Positions 34,467 through 44,480 of a stretch of 64,000 bases of DNA are shown here, piece after piece. Origin of the DNA: an uncultured Muribaculaceae bacterium (lineage in GTDB: Bacteria; Bacteroidota; Bacteroidia; Bacteroidales; Muribaculaceae). The number at the start of each line of letters is the position of its first letter. The first letter of the stretch is position 1. A program made the position numbers and the translations under genes. A model generated the notes under the pieces. That model was given only the letters and a program-made list of their open reading frames with translations, was not told the DNA's origin and did not search any database. Location of the stretch: assembly GCA_910588065.1 (NCBI GenBank), contig CAJUPZ010000004.1, positions 1-64,000 of the forward strand, read 5' to 3'.

Positions 34467-34530
34467 AATCGGGTTGTTTTTTGGTTATATTGAATTAACG
34501 CTCAAAGTGTTCGGTTGGTTGAGGCAGCGG

Positions 34531-35544
34531 TTATTTCACTTCCCAGGTTTCGCCGGCAAGAATCATGGAGCGGAGCGAGTCAAAGCCTTTTGCCGCCTTG
34601 ACCTGCGCAACCTGATTTTCCACCTCATCGTTGTATGTCAGCGACTCGACATCGCGGATAATACCGAGAGCGAGAGGCAGGTCGGTGCCATCCATCATGG
34701 CAAGCTGCTGATGGAGGAAGTTGCTCGGGGTATGGGCATCGTGCACAAGCACATCATCGATTGTGTAGCCGTCCTTACCGACCTCCACTGCCTTGAGCAG
34801 GAAACCGTCACGCACCAGGCCGCGCTCGTTGTCCTTGCCGAAGAGCATCTTCTGTCCATGTACAAGATGGATGGTACGCTCAGCGCGGTGCTCGCGGTCG
34901 GTGATGAAATTGTGGATACCGTTGTTGTATATCACGCAGTTCTGCAGAATCTCCACAACGGATGTGCCCTTATGGCGTGCTGCCGCTGCGAGCACCTCCT
35001 GCGAAATCTGGAGCTCAACATCGATGCTGCGGGCAAAGAAATTGCCGCGTGCGCCAAACACGAGTTCAGCAGGTATGAAAGGATCCTCTACAGTGCCGTA
35101 AGGTGATGATTTTGAGACGAATCCGCGCGCGCTCGTAGGTGAATACTGACCCTTTGTAAGGCCGTATATCTTGTTGTTGAAGAGCAGCATATTGATGTCG
35201 ATATTCCTGCGCACGGCGTGAATGAAGTGGTTGCCGCCGATGGCGAGTCCGTCGCCGTCGCCTGAAATCTGCCATACGGTCATTTCCGGGTTGGCAACCT
35301 TGAAGCCGGTAGCTATTGCGGCAGCGCGTCCGTGGATTGTGTGAAAACCGTATGTGTTCATGTAGTAAGGCAGACGCGAAGAGCATCCAATGCCTGAGAT
35401 AACGGCTGTTTTGTGGGGCGGCACACCGAGTGCGGCCATCGCCTTGTGGAGCGAATTGAGTATGGCATGGTCGCCGCAACCGGGACACCAGCGCACCGGC
35501 TGGTCGCTTTTATAATTAGCGGGGGTATATTCAGTATTTTCCAT
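34531..35544 (-). CDS. korB: 2-oxoacid:ferredoxin oxidoreductase, beta subunit (2-oxoglutarate type)
   Basis: The 337-residue protein binds thiamine diphosphate and the iron-sulfur cluster that passes electrons to ferredoxin. It has RWCPGCGDHAILN near residue 19 (two of the cluster cysteines), GIGCSSRLPYY near 50 and the ThDP motif SGDGDGLAIGGNH near 93 with NN in LLFNNKIYG. Its ATG shares one base with the stop of the alpha gene (TAATG). Substrate is most likely 2-oxoglutarate by the two-subunit layout, but pyruvate cannot be excluded. Confidence 0.9.
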   Translation of the reverse strand: MENTEYTPANYKSDQPVRWCPGCGDHAILNSLHKAMAALGVPPHKTAVISGIGCSSRLPYYMNTYGFHTIHGRAAAIATGFKVANPEMTVWQISGDGDGLAIGGNHFIHAVRRNIDINMLLFNNKIYGLTKGQYSPTSARGFVSKSSPYGTVEDPFIPAELVFGARGNFFARSIDVELQISQEVLAAAARHKGTSVVEILQNCVIYNNGIHNFITDREHRAERTIHLVHGQKMLFGKDNERGLVRDGFLLKAVEVGKDGYTIDDVLVHDAHTPSNFLHQQLAMMDGTDLPLALGIIRDVESLTYNDEVENQVAQVKAAKGFDSLRSMILAGETWEVK

Positions 35545-37397
35545 TATTTTTCATCCATTATACGTTTTACACCGTCAACAACCTCCTCAACCATGAATGG
35601 CTGGCCCTGGACTTTGTTGATACGCTCTATTCTCACATCGGGGAATTTTGCCTGCAGATAGTCGGCAAACTGTCCGGTGTTGAGCTCAGCCACAATAACC
35701 TTGCGGAATTTGCGGAGCACCTCGCCGGTATTCGCCGGGAGCGGGTTTATGTATCGGAAGTGGGTGAACGCCACCTTGCGACCCTCGGCGCAGAGCTCCT
35801 GGGCGGCGGTGCGCAGATGGCCGTATGTGCCACCCCAGCCGAGCAACAGTGTGTCGGCATCCTCATCGCCGAGCAGCTCGAGAGCGGGTATATCGTCGGC
35901 AATGCGGGCAATTTTCTCGCGGCGGGTGTACACCATCTTCTCATGGTTCACCGGATCGGTAGAGATAGCGCCGGTGGCATAATCCTTTTCAAGTCCACCG
36001 AGGCGGTGTGCAAGACCTTCGGTGCCGGGAATGGCCCAGTATCGCACCTTTGATTTCTCATCGCGGGTATATGGGCGCCATGCAATGTCGGCAGCCTTTT
36101 CGGGACTGATATAGTTTGGCTTGATGGCCGGATATTCGTCGTCATCGGGAATGCGCCATGCAGAGGAGCCGTTGCCGATGAAAGCGTCGGTGAGGAGAAT
36201 CACCGGAGTCATGTGCTCGATAGCGATGCGGCAGGCCTCGAAAGCCATAGTGAAGCAGTCGGTCGGGGTTGAGGGAGCCACCACAGCCACGGGGCTCTCG
36301 CCGTTGCGGCCGTAGAGCGCCTGCATCAGGTCAGTCTGCTCGGTTTTTGTGGGGAGTCCGGTAGAGGGGCCGCCGCGCTGCACATCAATCACCACCAGAG
36401 GCAGCTCGGCAATGACGGCGAGACCGATACCCTCGCTCTTGAGTGCGAGGCCGGGGCCCGATGTTGATGTCACGGCAAGATTACCGGCGAAAGAAGCGCC
36501 GATGGCAGAACATACACCGGCAATCTCATCCTCCATCTGCAGAGCCTTCACGCCGAGGTCCTTGCGCTTTGCGAGCTCGTGGAGAATATCTGTTGCGGGG
36601 GTGATTGGGTAGCTGCCGAGGAAGAGGGGGCGTCCGCTCTTCTCAGAGGCCATTATCAGACCCCAGGCGGTAGCTGTGTTGCCGTTGATGTCGGTGTAGA
36701 CACCCGGACGTGCGGGGTCACTTTCTATTCTGTAGGTAGAGACAGATGCGTGGATATTGTGGCCATAGTTGTAGCCGGCGTTGATAACCTTTGAGTTGGC
36801 CTCGAAAATAGCCGGTTTTTTGGCAAATTTCTTTCTGAGGAAGTGGAGCGCGCTCTCCAGAGGTCGGTCAAAGAGCCAGCACACCAGACCGAGAGCGAAG
36901 ATGTTGCGGCATTTGAGAATGCTCTTGTTGTCGAGTCCGCTGTCGGCGAGAGCCTCTTTTGTGAGAGTTGTCACGGGCACTTCGACAACCTGAGCCTTGA
37001 TGCCGAGTTCCTTGAAGGGGTCGTCAGTGGTATAGAGAGCTTTTTTGAGGTCGGCCTCCTTGAAGGAGTCGATGTCAACAATAATCACGCCACCGGGTTT
37101 CACATGGTGGTGATTCTGCTTCAGGGCCGCGGGGTTCATAGCCACCAGCACATCGCAATGGTCGCCGGGAGTATGAACCTTATTGCCTACGCTAACCTGA
37201 AAGCCGCTCACGCCGCCGAGGCTACCCTGCGGGGCACGAATCTCTGCCGGATAATCAGGGAAGGTAGATACCTGATTGCCTATTCCGGCGGAAACATTTG
37301 TGAAGATGTTTCCAGCAAGCTGCATTCCGTCACCGGAGTCACCGGAAAAGCGCACAACCACCTTTTCCAGTGTCTTGACATTGGTTTGTTCTAACAT
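35544..37397 (-). CDS. korA: 2-oxoacid:ferredoxin oxidoreductase, fused gamma-alpha subunit
   Basis: The 617-residue protein has an N-terminal gamma domain (VVRFSGDSGDGMQLAGNIF, FPDYPAEIRAPQGSLGGVS) fused to an alpha domain (LGSYPITPATDILHELAK near residue 250, TSTSGPGLALKSEGIGLA near 310). It catalyses CoA-dependent oxidation of a 2-oxoacid with ferredoxin as electron acceptor, the anaerobic route from 2-oxoglutarate to succinyl-CoA. It makes an operon with korB (one-base overlap). A TACCTTTG -7 box (complement of 37478-37485) lies about 80 bases upstream. Confidence 0.9.
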   Translation of the reverse strand: MLEQTNVKTLEKVVVRFSGDSGDGMQLAGNIFTNVSAGIGNQVSTFPDYPAEIRAPQGSLGGVSGFQVSVGNKVHTPGDHCDVLVAMNPAALKQNHHHVKPGGVIIVDIDSFKEADLKKALYTTDDPFKELGIKAQVVEVPVTTLTKEALADSGLDNKSILKCRNIFALGLVCWLFDRPLESALHFLRKKFAKKPAIFEANSKVINAGYNYGHNIHASVSTYRIESDPARPGVYTDINGNTATAWGLIMASEKSGRPLFLGSYPITPATDILHELAKRKDLGVKALQMEDEIAGVCSAIGASFAGNLAVTSTSGPGLALKSEGIGLAVIAELPLVVIDVQRGGPSTGLPTKTEQTDLMQALYGRNGESPVAVVAPSTPTDCFTMAFEACRIAIEHMTPVILLTDAFIGNGSSAWRIPDDDEYPAIKPNYISPEKAADIAWRPYTRDEKSKVRYWAIPGTEGLAHRLGGLEKDYATGAISTDPVNHEKMVYTRREKIARIADDIPALELLGDEDADTLLLGWGGTYGHLRTAAQELCAEGRKVAFTHFRYINPLPANTGEVLRKFRKVIVAELNTGQFADYLQAKFPDVRIERINKVQGQPFMVEEVVDGVKRIMDEK

Positions 37398-37515
37398 GTC
37401 TGTCTCTTTAAAAAACTGTTATATCTTTGTTTTTCGGGTATTAATATACTTTTTCGTCACTGCAAAGTGATATGCGGCAAAGGTATTGAATATTTGCCAC
37501 ATAACAATACATTAT

Positions 37516-38883
37516 TTATAGATTGTGATTAAATTTCAACGGTTTGCCTGCCGGGGAGGAGAAGAGCACGCCGTAACGCCACACCTGCTTGCCGTTGACC
37601 CAGGTGATGTCGACCCTTGCACCGAGGGGTGCGCCTTCGAGCGGCGTCCAGGCGCATTTGCTCAGCACCATATCGGAGGTTATTGTGTAGGGCTCGCAGC
37701 GGTCATCAACCAGCGCGAGGTCGGCATAATAACCGGGGCGGATAAAGCCGCGGCGGTCAATTCTGAACAAGCGCGCCGGATTGTGACACATTTTTTCCAC
37801 CACCTGCTCTATTGTGAATGTGCCCTCCACTGCAAGCGACACCATTACGGGGAGCGAGAACTGCACCATCGGCATGCCTGAAACAGCTTTCAGCGCGCCA
37901 CCCTCTTTTTCCGATTCAAGGTGGGGAGCGTGGTCTGTGGCTATTACGTCGATCACACCGTCGGCCACCGCCTTGCGCAGTGCATCGCGGTCAGCCGCCC
38001 GCTTGATTGCGGGGTTGCATTTGATACGCGCACCGAATTTGGGATAAAGCTCATCGCAGAAAAGCAGATACTGCGGGCAGGTCTCGGCGGTTATTTTCTT
38101 ATTTTCCACCGGTCCGGCAGTGAAAAATTGGAGTTCATCGGCTGTGGAGATGTGCAGCACATGCAGACGTGCCCCATACTTCTTTGCCCCCTCCACAGCC
38201 CTGCGGGTAGCCTCGACACACGCCTTGCGGCTGCGGATGGCGGGATGGAAGTTTACCGGCACATCCTCGCCATACTCCTCGCCGAAAGTCTTGCGGTTGG
38301 CGCTGATGATGCTCTCATCCTCGGCATGTACGGCAATGAGGGCCGGCACCTCAGAGAATATTCTTGAAATTGTTGACTCGCTGTCCACCAGCATATTGCC
38401 GGTTGAGGAACCGAGAAACAGCTTCACACCCGCAATGCGAGTATAGTCGGCGGCGAGCAGTTCGTCGAGATTGCTGTTTGTGGCGCCGATGAAGAAGCCG
38501 TAGTTGGCGCAACTCACCTGCTGCGCCCGCTTTATTTTGTCCTCCACAGCCTCACGGGTCACAGTGGCAGGCACAGTGTTGGGCATATCTATGAACGAGG
38601 TGACACCTCCGGCAACAGCGGCGCGGCTCTCTGTGGCCATGTCGGCCTTACGCGTCAGCCCGGGGTCGCGGAAATGCACATGCTCGTCGATAGCTCCGGG
38701 GAGCAGCAGACGCCCATCAGCGTCAATCCTGACAGCCGCGCCCTCAATCAGCGAGGCCGGAGCATCGCCGGGCTCCACACTGTCTATCATTTCTCCTTTT
38801 ATAACCACGTAGCCGGTAAAGGTGGAGCCTTCGTTTACAATGCGCGCGTTATATATTAAGGTGTAGTCAGTGTCTGTCGCCAT
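37516..38883 (-). CDS. pyrC: Dihydroorotase
   Basis: The 455-residue metal enzyme closes carbamoyl-aspartate to dihydroorotate in pyrimidine synthesis. It has the metal-binding DEHVHFRDPGLT near residue 64, AVAGGVTSFIDMPNT, IAVHAEDE near residue 190 and the ATDHAPH segment near residue 315. This is the class I, amidohydrolase type. Its first codons overlap the end of the glycosyltransferase gene by 17 bases, so it is translated from the cluster's transcript. Confidence 0.93.
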   Translation of the reverse strand: MATDTDYTLIYNARIVNEGSTFTGYVVIKGEMIDSVEPGDAPASLIEGAAVRIDADGRLLLPGAIDEHVHFRDPGLTRKADMATESRAAVAGGVTSFIDMPNTVPATVTREAVEDKIKRAQQVSCANYGFFIGATNSNLDELLAADYTRIAGVKLFLGSSTGNMLVDSESTISRIFSEVPALIAVHAEDESIISANRKTFGEEYGEDVPVNFHPAIRSRKACVEATRRAVEGAKKYGARLHVLHISTADELQFFTAGPVENKKITAETCPQYLLFCDELYPKFGARIKCNPAIKRAADRDALRKAVADGVIDVIATDHAPHLESEKEGGALKAVSGMPMVQFSLPVMVSLAVEGTFTIEQVVEKMCHNPARLFRIDRRGFIRPGYYADLALVDDRCEPYTITSDMVLSKCAWTPLEGAPLGARVDITWVNGKQVWRYGVLFSSPAGKPLKFNHNL

Positions 38884-39640
38884 AATCCGGATATTTTTTA
38901 AAGAGTGAGGAGAGTTTCAGTTTCATCACACCGAAAACAGCTTCGCTGAAAATGCCGCTGCTCATCTTGCTCTCGCCGAGCACACGGTTGACAAACACAA
39001 TCGGCACCTCCTTTATTCTGAAACCATATTTGTAAGCGGTGAACTTCATTTCAATCTGGAACGCATAGCCCTTGAAGCGCACATTGTCGAGCGGCAGCGC
39101 CTCAAGTACCCTGCGGGTGTAGCAGACAAAGCCGGCAGTGGTGTCGCGCACCGGCAGACCGGTGACTATGCGCACGTATGCCGAGGCGTAATACGACATC
39201 AGCACCCTGCCCATCGGCCAGTTCACCACATTGACACCGGTGACATATCTCGAACCTACAGCCATATCGGCACCATCTTCCGCACAAGCTTTGCGCAGGG
39301 CAGGCAGGTCGGCAGGATTGTGGGAGAAATCGGCATCCATCTCAAAGATGTATTCGTAGCCGAGGTCAAGGGCCTTCCTGAACCCGGTGAGGTAAGCTGT
39401 GCCGAGGCCGAGCTTGCCCGAGCGCTCAATAAGGTGTATGCGCTGCGGATGTTCGGACTGAAGCTGTTTCACAATCGCGGCTGTTCCATCCGGAGAGCCG
39501 TCGTCAATCACAAGAATGTCAAAGGGTGTACTCAGGGCAAGCACCGCCTCGGTGATAGCCCTGATATTTTCCTTTTCGTTGTATGTGGGAATTATTACTA
39601 TGCTGTCGTTTTTCGACGGAGCAGCCTGACACTCACCCAT
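38867..39640 (-). CDS. Polyprenol-phosphate mannosyltransferase-like glycosyltransferase (GT2)
   Basis: The 257-residue protein has VIIPTYNEKENIRAI near residue 15, the DDGSPDGTAAIV motif, the metal-binding EMDADFSHNPADLP near 100 and GSRYVTG. These fit the DPM1 branch of GT2 enzymes, which load mannose (or another sugar) onto a polyprenyl phosphate at the inner membrane face. There is no C-terminal membrane segment, as in soluble DPM1. It lies 2 bases after the barrel gene and overlaps pyrC. The sugar it uses is not known. Confidence 0.88.
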   Translation of the reverse strand: MGECQAAPSKNDSIVIIPTYNEKENIRAITEAVLALSTPFDILVIDDGSPDGTAAIVKQLQSEHPQRIHLIERSGKLGLGTAYLTGFRKALDLGYEYIFEMDADFSHNPADLPALRKACAEDGADMAVGSRYVTGVNVVNWPMGRVLMSYYASAYVRIVTGLPVRDTTAGFVCYTRRVLEALPLDNVRFKGYAFQIEMKFTAYKYGFRIKEVPIVFVNRVLGESKMSSGIFSEAVFGVMKLKLSSLFKKYPDYGDRH

Positions 39641-39642
39641 AA

Positions 39643-41370
39643 TCAGAATTTGTATGTTACTCCCGCAAGCCCGGTGATACCCTGCGAGGGAATGCCACCG
39701 ATGAAGTAGAACTTGCGGTTAAAAAGATTTTCGCCGTTGAGAAACACCGAGAACTGCGAAGTGAGCGCGTAGTCGGCTCCGAGGCTCATATTGCTCACAT
39801 TGCCGAGCGAATAGTGTTCGCCGGCCTTGCGCTGACCGCGGAAAGAGTATCCGGCAGTGATACCGAGCTTTTCCATGGGATTGACTCTCAGCGAGCCTTC
39901 CACCACATAGCGGGCTCTGTCGCGCCACATATAGTAGCCTTTCCCGGCGTCGTTTTTGTCGCTGCGGGCTGTCTCGGCGGACAACCTCGCTTTGAGCAGC
40001 TTGCCGTGGGAGTATGCGATAGCCGCTCCTCCATGCCAGCCGCGCACATTCACCGGAGCGAGCCTTCCGCCGTAAAATGATGCCGGCATGAGCCAGTCAT
40101 TTGCCCGGGCATAACCACCGAAGAGTTCCAGCGACACCCCTTTGAACGGGCCAATTGTGAAAGAGGCGTCCAGAGTGAAAGGTATATGCGAGTTGCGGTA
40201 TGTTGCAATCTGCTCCATATAGGGCATCACAGCGTAGAGGTCGGAAAGCGGATTCTGCACCTCGCCACCGCCTGCAGTGGCGGTGAAGTTGAAATAAGAG
40301 AGGGGTGTGTAGCTGAAGCGCACATCAGGTGCAATATGGAATGCTTTTCCAGAGCCGTGGCTGAGGTCGATTTTCACACCGAGGTCAAGCGCGGTGACAT
40401 CGCCGGCAAGATGATACGCGGGGGTGAAACGCAGCAGCCATGTGTTGATATTGACCGGGGAATAGGTCGCAGGATACACGTCTCCAGCCGGTGGATCTGT
40501 ATTGACTGTGTTGCCGCGCAGGTTTGAAAACTCTACATCGAGGCCAAGCCACGACTCTTTTGACAGCGCCACCGAAGCATCGCCATTGAGCACAAACCGG
40601 TTCTGGCGGGCAGCCGGAATCGTCTCCAGAATGCCATAATATTCATATTGATTACCGTGCATGAACGCGAAGCGTGAGTATGCGGCACCTATACCGTATG
40701 TCAGCCCCTCGCGGTCAATATTGTGCCAGTCGGCGGCAACATTGATGTCGTTGACTGACTGATTGCGCAGCCTTTCGCCGGCGACAGCGTCCCAACTATA
40801 GTTCATTGGAATGTTATAACGAGCAAAGGTGTAGTCGATACGCGCATCAAGGCGTGAGTTACGTCCGGTTGACTGGCGGAGGTCAGCACCGACGGTAGCG
40901 GTGTGGCGGCGTAATATATGTTTAATCTGAGGCACATAGTCACCCCCGAGCAGCATATCGCTATGATATGCCTTGCCGTTATACTGCAACCATGCGCCTA
41001 ACCGTGTGCTCTCTGAATTGATGAAACGGTAGCCGGCTGAGGCGGCGAGATTGTACATCGGCATATATCCGATAGCCGCATAGCCCGGAAACAGCTCGCT
41101 GTATTGTGCCACCGGAGCGCTGAGCCCGAGCGGCGAGATAGCAGGAGTAACCCCGACCGGGCGGTCAATGAAACTGTATGACAGATTCTGCCTCACTGCC
41201 TGAGGCAGTGACACTAAAGGAGATATGCGCAGGCGGTCGGCATCGCGATACTCCGGCACAATGTCTCTCTCGACAGTTATTTCCTTATTGAGCGACTGGG
41301 CGCCACAATGACCGGCAGCGGCAATAAGCGCAGCGGCGAAAAGCAGGTGTTTTTTATTCATATCGCTCAT
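39643..41370 (-). CDS. Outer-membrane beta-barrel protein, TonB-receptor-like without plug
   Basis: The 575-residue protein has a signal peptide (LLFAAALIAAAGHCGA, cleavage near residue 25) and then alternating aromatic beta-strand patterns through to a C-terminal Phe (GLAGVTYKF), as in outer-membrane barrels. No TonB box or plug domain is seen; the first 70 residues (NKEITVERDIVPEYRDADRL) instead match the Bacteroidetes plug-less barrel family found next to large TPR proteins. Its ATG shares a base with the TPR gene's stop (TAATG), so they form one unit. A transport role is inferred only. Confidence 0.75.
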   Translation of the reverse strand: MSDMNKKHLLFAAALIAAAGHCGAQSLNKEITVERDIVPEYRDADRLRISPLVSLPQAVRQNLSYSFIDRPVGVTPAISPLGLSAPVAQYSELFPGYAAIGYMPMYNLAASAGYRFINSESTRLGAWLQYNGKAYHSDMLLGGDYVPQIKHILRRHTATVGADLRQSTGRNSRLDARIDYTFARYNIPMNYSWDAVAGERLRNQSVNDINVAADWHNIDREGLTYGIGAAYSRFAFMHGNQYEYYGILETIPAARQNRFVLNGDASVALSKESWLGLDVEFSNLRGNTVNTDPPAGDVYPATYSPVNINTWLLRFTPAYHLAGDVTALDLGVKIDLSHGSGKAFHIAPDVRFSYTPLSYFNFTATAGGGEVQNPLSDLYAVMPYMEQIATYRNSHIPFTLDASFTIGPFKGVSLELFGGYARANDWLMPASFYGGRLAPVNVRGWHGGAAIAYSHGKLLKARLSAETARSDKNDAGKGYYMWRDRARYVVEGSLRVNPMEKLGITAGYSFRGQRKAGEHYSLGNVSNMSLGADYALTSQFSVFLNGENLFNRKFYFIGGIPSQGITGLAGVTYKF

Positions 41371-44357
41371 TATTTATCAAGTCTTTTCTCAATCATTTCA
41401 AAAATGTCGGCTTCGGTGCCAGGGTAGTTTGATTTGAGTGTGCGCAGATATTCGTCCGCCTCGAAAGTATCGCCCTGTGCGCGGAGGGCATCGCTGAGCA
41501 CAATGAATCCGCGGGCGAGCCAATATGCGTGGGGCGGGTTGGCGTTTATGAAGTTGTCGGCCACAGTGCGCGCAGCCTCGGGATTTCCGGATTCGAGGAG
41601 ATTTTCAGCGAGCGCTACAGCGCTCTTGCTGCCGTAAACGTCTGCCACATCCGAGCTGAGACGCTTCCAGATGTCGCGGGCTTCGGCCGCATTGCCGGAA
41701 CGGCTAAGGGCGAGGGCCTTGGAGAACTGGATTTCGGATATGCCGGACTGCGGGGTTGCAGATGATGACAACAGAGCATCTGCCGCCTCAATAACCTGAG
41801 CGTCATTGCCGAGGGACAGTGATGTGCGCATCAATCCGAGGCGCGCCTCCTGGAGGTTTCGCGCTCCGCCGGCTTTAGCGGCAAGCAGTCTGTATGACTC
41901 CATCGCGAGCTCACCCTTGCCGAGAGCCAGCTCAGCCTCAGCTTTTATCAGCAGGGCATCCTCGGCAGCTGAGGCGTCAGGATATGATTCAAGGAGCTCG
42001 GAGGCATATTTGAGCGCCTTTGTATCATCGCCGGCAGAGGCCGCTGCATCAGCAAGATAGTACATTGCCTGCGCCTCGTGGGTGCCATTGGGATAGTCGC
42101 GGAGATACTGCTCTATGCGCGCGGTGTTGTCGGTGTTGATATAGTCGGCCTCGGCAGATGTGAAAGCAAGGGCATCCAGCTCCGAGGGGTTGATTTCCGG
42201 TGCATCGGGCACAGACTTCATGAAAGCGGCGAATTCGGAGAGACGCCCCTGATCGGCATAAATGCGCTTGAGGTCATCAGCGGCGAGGCGGGCTTCATCG
42301 CTGGTGGGATATGTGGTGATTATTCTCTTGTAATCGGCCACAGCGGCGGTACGGTCGCCTTTATCAAGATTCGCGATAGCGAGCTGAAGCAGACCCTTGC
42401 GGGCGTATGGTGATGAAGAGTAGCCTGCAATCAGCTCATTGTATACGCCGATAGCCTTGTCGCTGTTGCCGAGCGCGGTGTAGCTCTCCGCCTTTTCAAG
42501 CAGGGCGGCCGGCACGAGCGCTGACGAGGGGAAACGGTCAATCATGTTGTCGAGCCCGGCTATCTTGCCCTTGTTGTCGCGCATCAGCCCTTTCATTACA
42601 GCCTGCTGGTACAGAGGATAGTCGCCGGAAGAGGGATTGGCCTCGTAGGCCTTTGAGTACGCAGCCGCGGCATCAGCGAAATTGGATTTATAGTAAAGGC
42701 AATCGCCTGAACGGTTGTAGGCATCGGCGGCCATCTCGGCCGAGGGACGGGAGCTGATGACGCGGCGGAACTCCGCGAGGGCATCCTCGTACTGCTCAGC
42801 ACCATAGCGCGCGTAGGCGAGGTTGTACCTTGCAAGGAGCGCATTGGCATCAGATGCGGGAGCGGAGCTGAGATAGCGGCGGAAACACTCGGCGGCGTTG
42901 GCATAGCTGCCGTTGTCGTACAGGCAGGTGCCTTGCCAAAGGAGCGACTGACGGGCTACCGAAGCATCGGATGGAGTCATCGTTGCGGCCTCGGCAAACA
43001 GCTTCATGGCCGAATTTGTCTCACCGGCGGCATACTCGCGGGTGCCAAGCATGAACAGCGCGCGCTGCTTTGTGAGCAGAGCCTCTGTTGAGGGGCGGCG
43101 CATACGGGCCACAGCATTGAGCGCTCCTTTAAAGTCATTGTCGCTCATATAACCGTTGAGAATATATTTCTCAACCTCAGGAGCGTAATGCGACGAGGGG
43201 TATTGCGAGAGGAAGCTTTCGAAAAGAGCCACTGAATTGCCGAACGGTGTGCGTCCGCCGTTGGACTTGGCCACAGCGTAGTTGTACAGCGCCTCCTCGC
43301 ATACACTCTTGTCAAAGCCCATCCTGTAAGCTTTTTCAAAAGCCATGAGGGCTGCGGCGGTGTTGCCATCCTTGGCATAGCATTGACCGAGGTAGAGGTT
43401 TGCGCTCTGTCCCATTGCATCGTCCTGCATGGTGACGCGCTTGAACATAGTTGCAGCCGCTCCGAAATCACCGGCGTGATACTCGCTCACACCAAGGATG
43501 TATGCTGTAGAGGGCAGAATCTCCTCGCCGGATCCGGCGATATAAGCCCTCAGGTAAGGGATAGCCTCATTCTCGCGTCCGAGATTGAAGAGCGATTCGC
43601 CGGCTATGCGCTGCGCCTCGGCCTCATATTCCGGCACTGCCTTTGTAGCGATCAGCCGCTTGGCTGTGGCGAGCGCCTTGTCATAATTGCCCCTGACAAA
43701 TTCTATCTGGGCTATGTAATACAGAGCACGGGGCCCATATTCGGCATTTGCGCCCACGGCGTTGAACTCCGAGAGTGCGGAGATATAATCAGAGCGGAGA
43801 TATGCTATATATCCGAGATAGAAATGCTTTGCGGGGGCAAACTCGCCTGAGGATATCATCGAGGCAAAGGTTGCGTGGGCAACATCGGTGTTGCCGACAG
43901 CGAGATATGAGTATCCCCGGCGGTATAGCAGTTCCTGGGCGAGCGGAGTGGCGAAGTTGCCGGTCTCTATCAGCCTGTAGCGCGACAGAGCAGCCTCATA
44001 GTCTCCTTGGTCGAAATAGCAGTTGCCCAATTTCAGCATAGCCTCCGGGCGGAAGGGGGATGACTGGTTTGTATCAATCCAGTTTTTCAGCATCTGAGCC
44101 GCTGCGGGATTCCTCTCTTCCACAGCAGCGAGGGCGGCGAGGAGCGAAGCCTCGCTTTTCTGCTGCGGGGTGGGATTGAGCAAATCGAGATGCGACAGTT
44201 GGTCAACGCACCCAACAGGGTTATTATCATTCAGCATAGCGCGTGCGCGCGCAAGATAGCCAGCCGCGTCGGCATTGTTGAACTGCGCGGCCGCGCACAC
44301 CGGCAAAGCGGTGAGTCCCAGCGCTATGGCTGCTATTTTAAGGCATTTCATCGGCAT
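41370..44357 (-). CDS. Large periplasmic TPR-repeat protein
   Basis: About 995 residues with a signal peptide (MKCLKIAAIALGLTALPVCA, cleavage near AAA-QF) and then TPR-like helical repeats along almost the whole length, with recurrent patterns such as YLGQCYAKDGNTAAALMAFEKAY and ARYNLAYARYGAEQYEDALAEF (each quoted only in part of the repeat). TPR arrays bind other proteins; here the next gene is an outer-membrane barrel, so the pair may be a periplasmic-outer-membrane complex. The open frame begins at TTG 44375 next to a TACCTTTG -7 box; ATG 44357 is the likely start, with ATG 44351 possible. Confidence 0.82.
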   Translation of the reverse strand: MPMKCLKIAAIALGLTALPVCAAAQFNNADAAGYLARARAMLNDNNPVGCVDQLSHLDLLNPTPQQKSEASLLAALAAVEERNPAAAQMLKNWIDTNQSSPFRPEAMLKLGNCYFDQGDYEAALSRYRLIETGNFATPLAQELLYRRGYSYLAVGNTDVAHATFASMISSGEFAPAKHFYLGYIAYLRSDYISALSEFNAVGANAEYGPRALYYIAQIEFVRGNYDKALATAKRLIATKAVPEYEAEAQRIAGESLFNLGRENEAIPYLRAYIAGSGEEILPSTAYILGVSEYHAGDFGAAATMFKRVTMQDDAMGQSANLYLGQCYAKDGNTAAALMAFEKAYRMGFDKSVCEEALYNYAVAKSNGGRTPFGNSVALFESFLSQYPSSHYAPEVEKYILNGYMSDNDFKGALNAVARMRRPSTEALLTKQRALFMLGTREYAAGETNSAMKLFAEAATMTPSDASVARQSLLWQGTCLYDNGSYANAAECFRRYLSSAPASDANALLARYNLAYARYGAEQYEDALAEFRRVISSRPSAEMAADAYNRSGDCLYYKSNFADAAAAYSKAYEANPSSGDYPLYQQAVMKGLMRDNKGKIAGLDNMIDRFPSSALVPAALLEKAESYTALGNSDKAIGVYNELIAGYSSSPYARKGLLQLAIANLDKGDRTAAVADYKRIITTYPTSDEARLAADDLKRIYADQGRLSEFAAFMKSVPDAPEINPSELDALAFTSAEADYINTDNTARIEQYLRDYPNGTHEAQAMYYLADAAASAGDDTKALKYASELLESYPDASAAEDALLIKAEAELALGKGELAMESYRLLAAKAGGARNLQEARLGLMRTSLSLGNDAQVIEAADALLSSSATPQSGISEIQFSKALALSRSGNAAEARDIWKRLSSDVADVYGSKSAVALAENLLESGNPEAARTVADNFINANPPHAYWLARGFIVLSDALRAQGDTFEADEYLRTLKSNYPGTEADIFEMIEKRLDK

Positions 44358-44480
44358 AAAGATTAATCTTTGCACAAAGGTACGATTATTTCAGCATTTA
44401 ACAAGCGCCGCCGCGCAAACAAAGCAAGCCCCCTGAGCCGGAGCGGCAAAGGGGACCTGTGTGAAGTTACGGATAAGCGA

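Noticed and set aside
34531..37397. Pyruvate:ferredoxin oxidoreductase
   Set aside because: Most Bacteroidales PFOR is a single very long chain; a two-subunit gamma-alpha plus beta layout fits the 2-oxoglutarate-type enzyme better, though the substrate cannot be proven.
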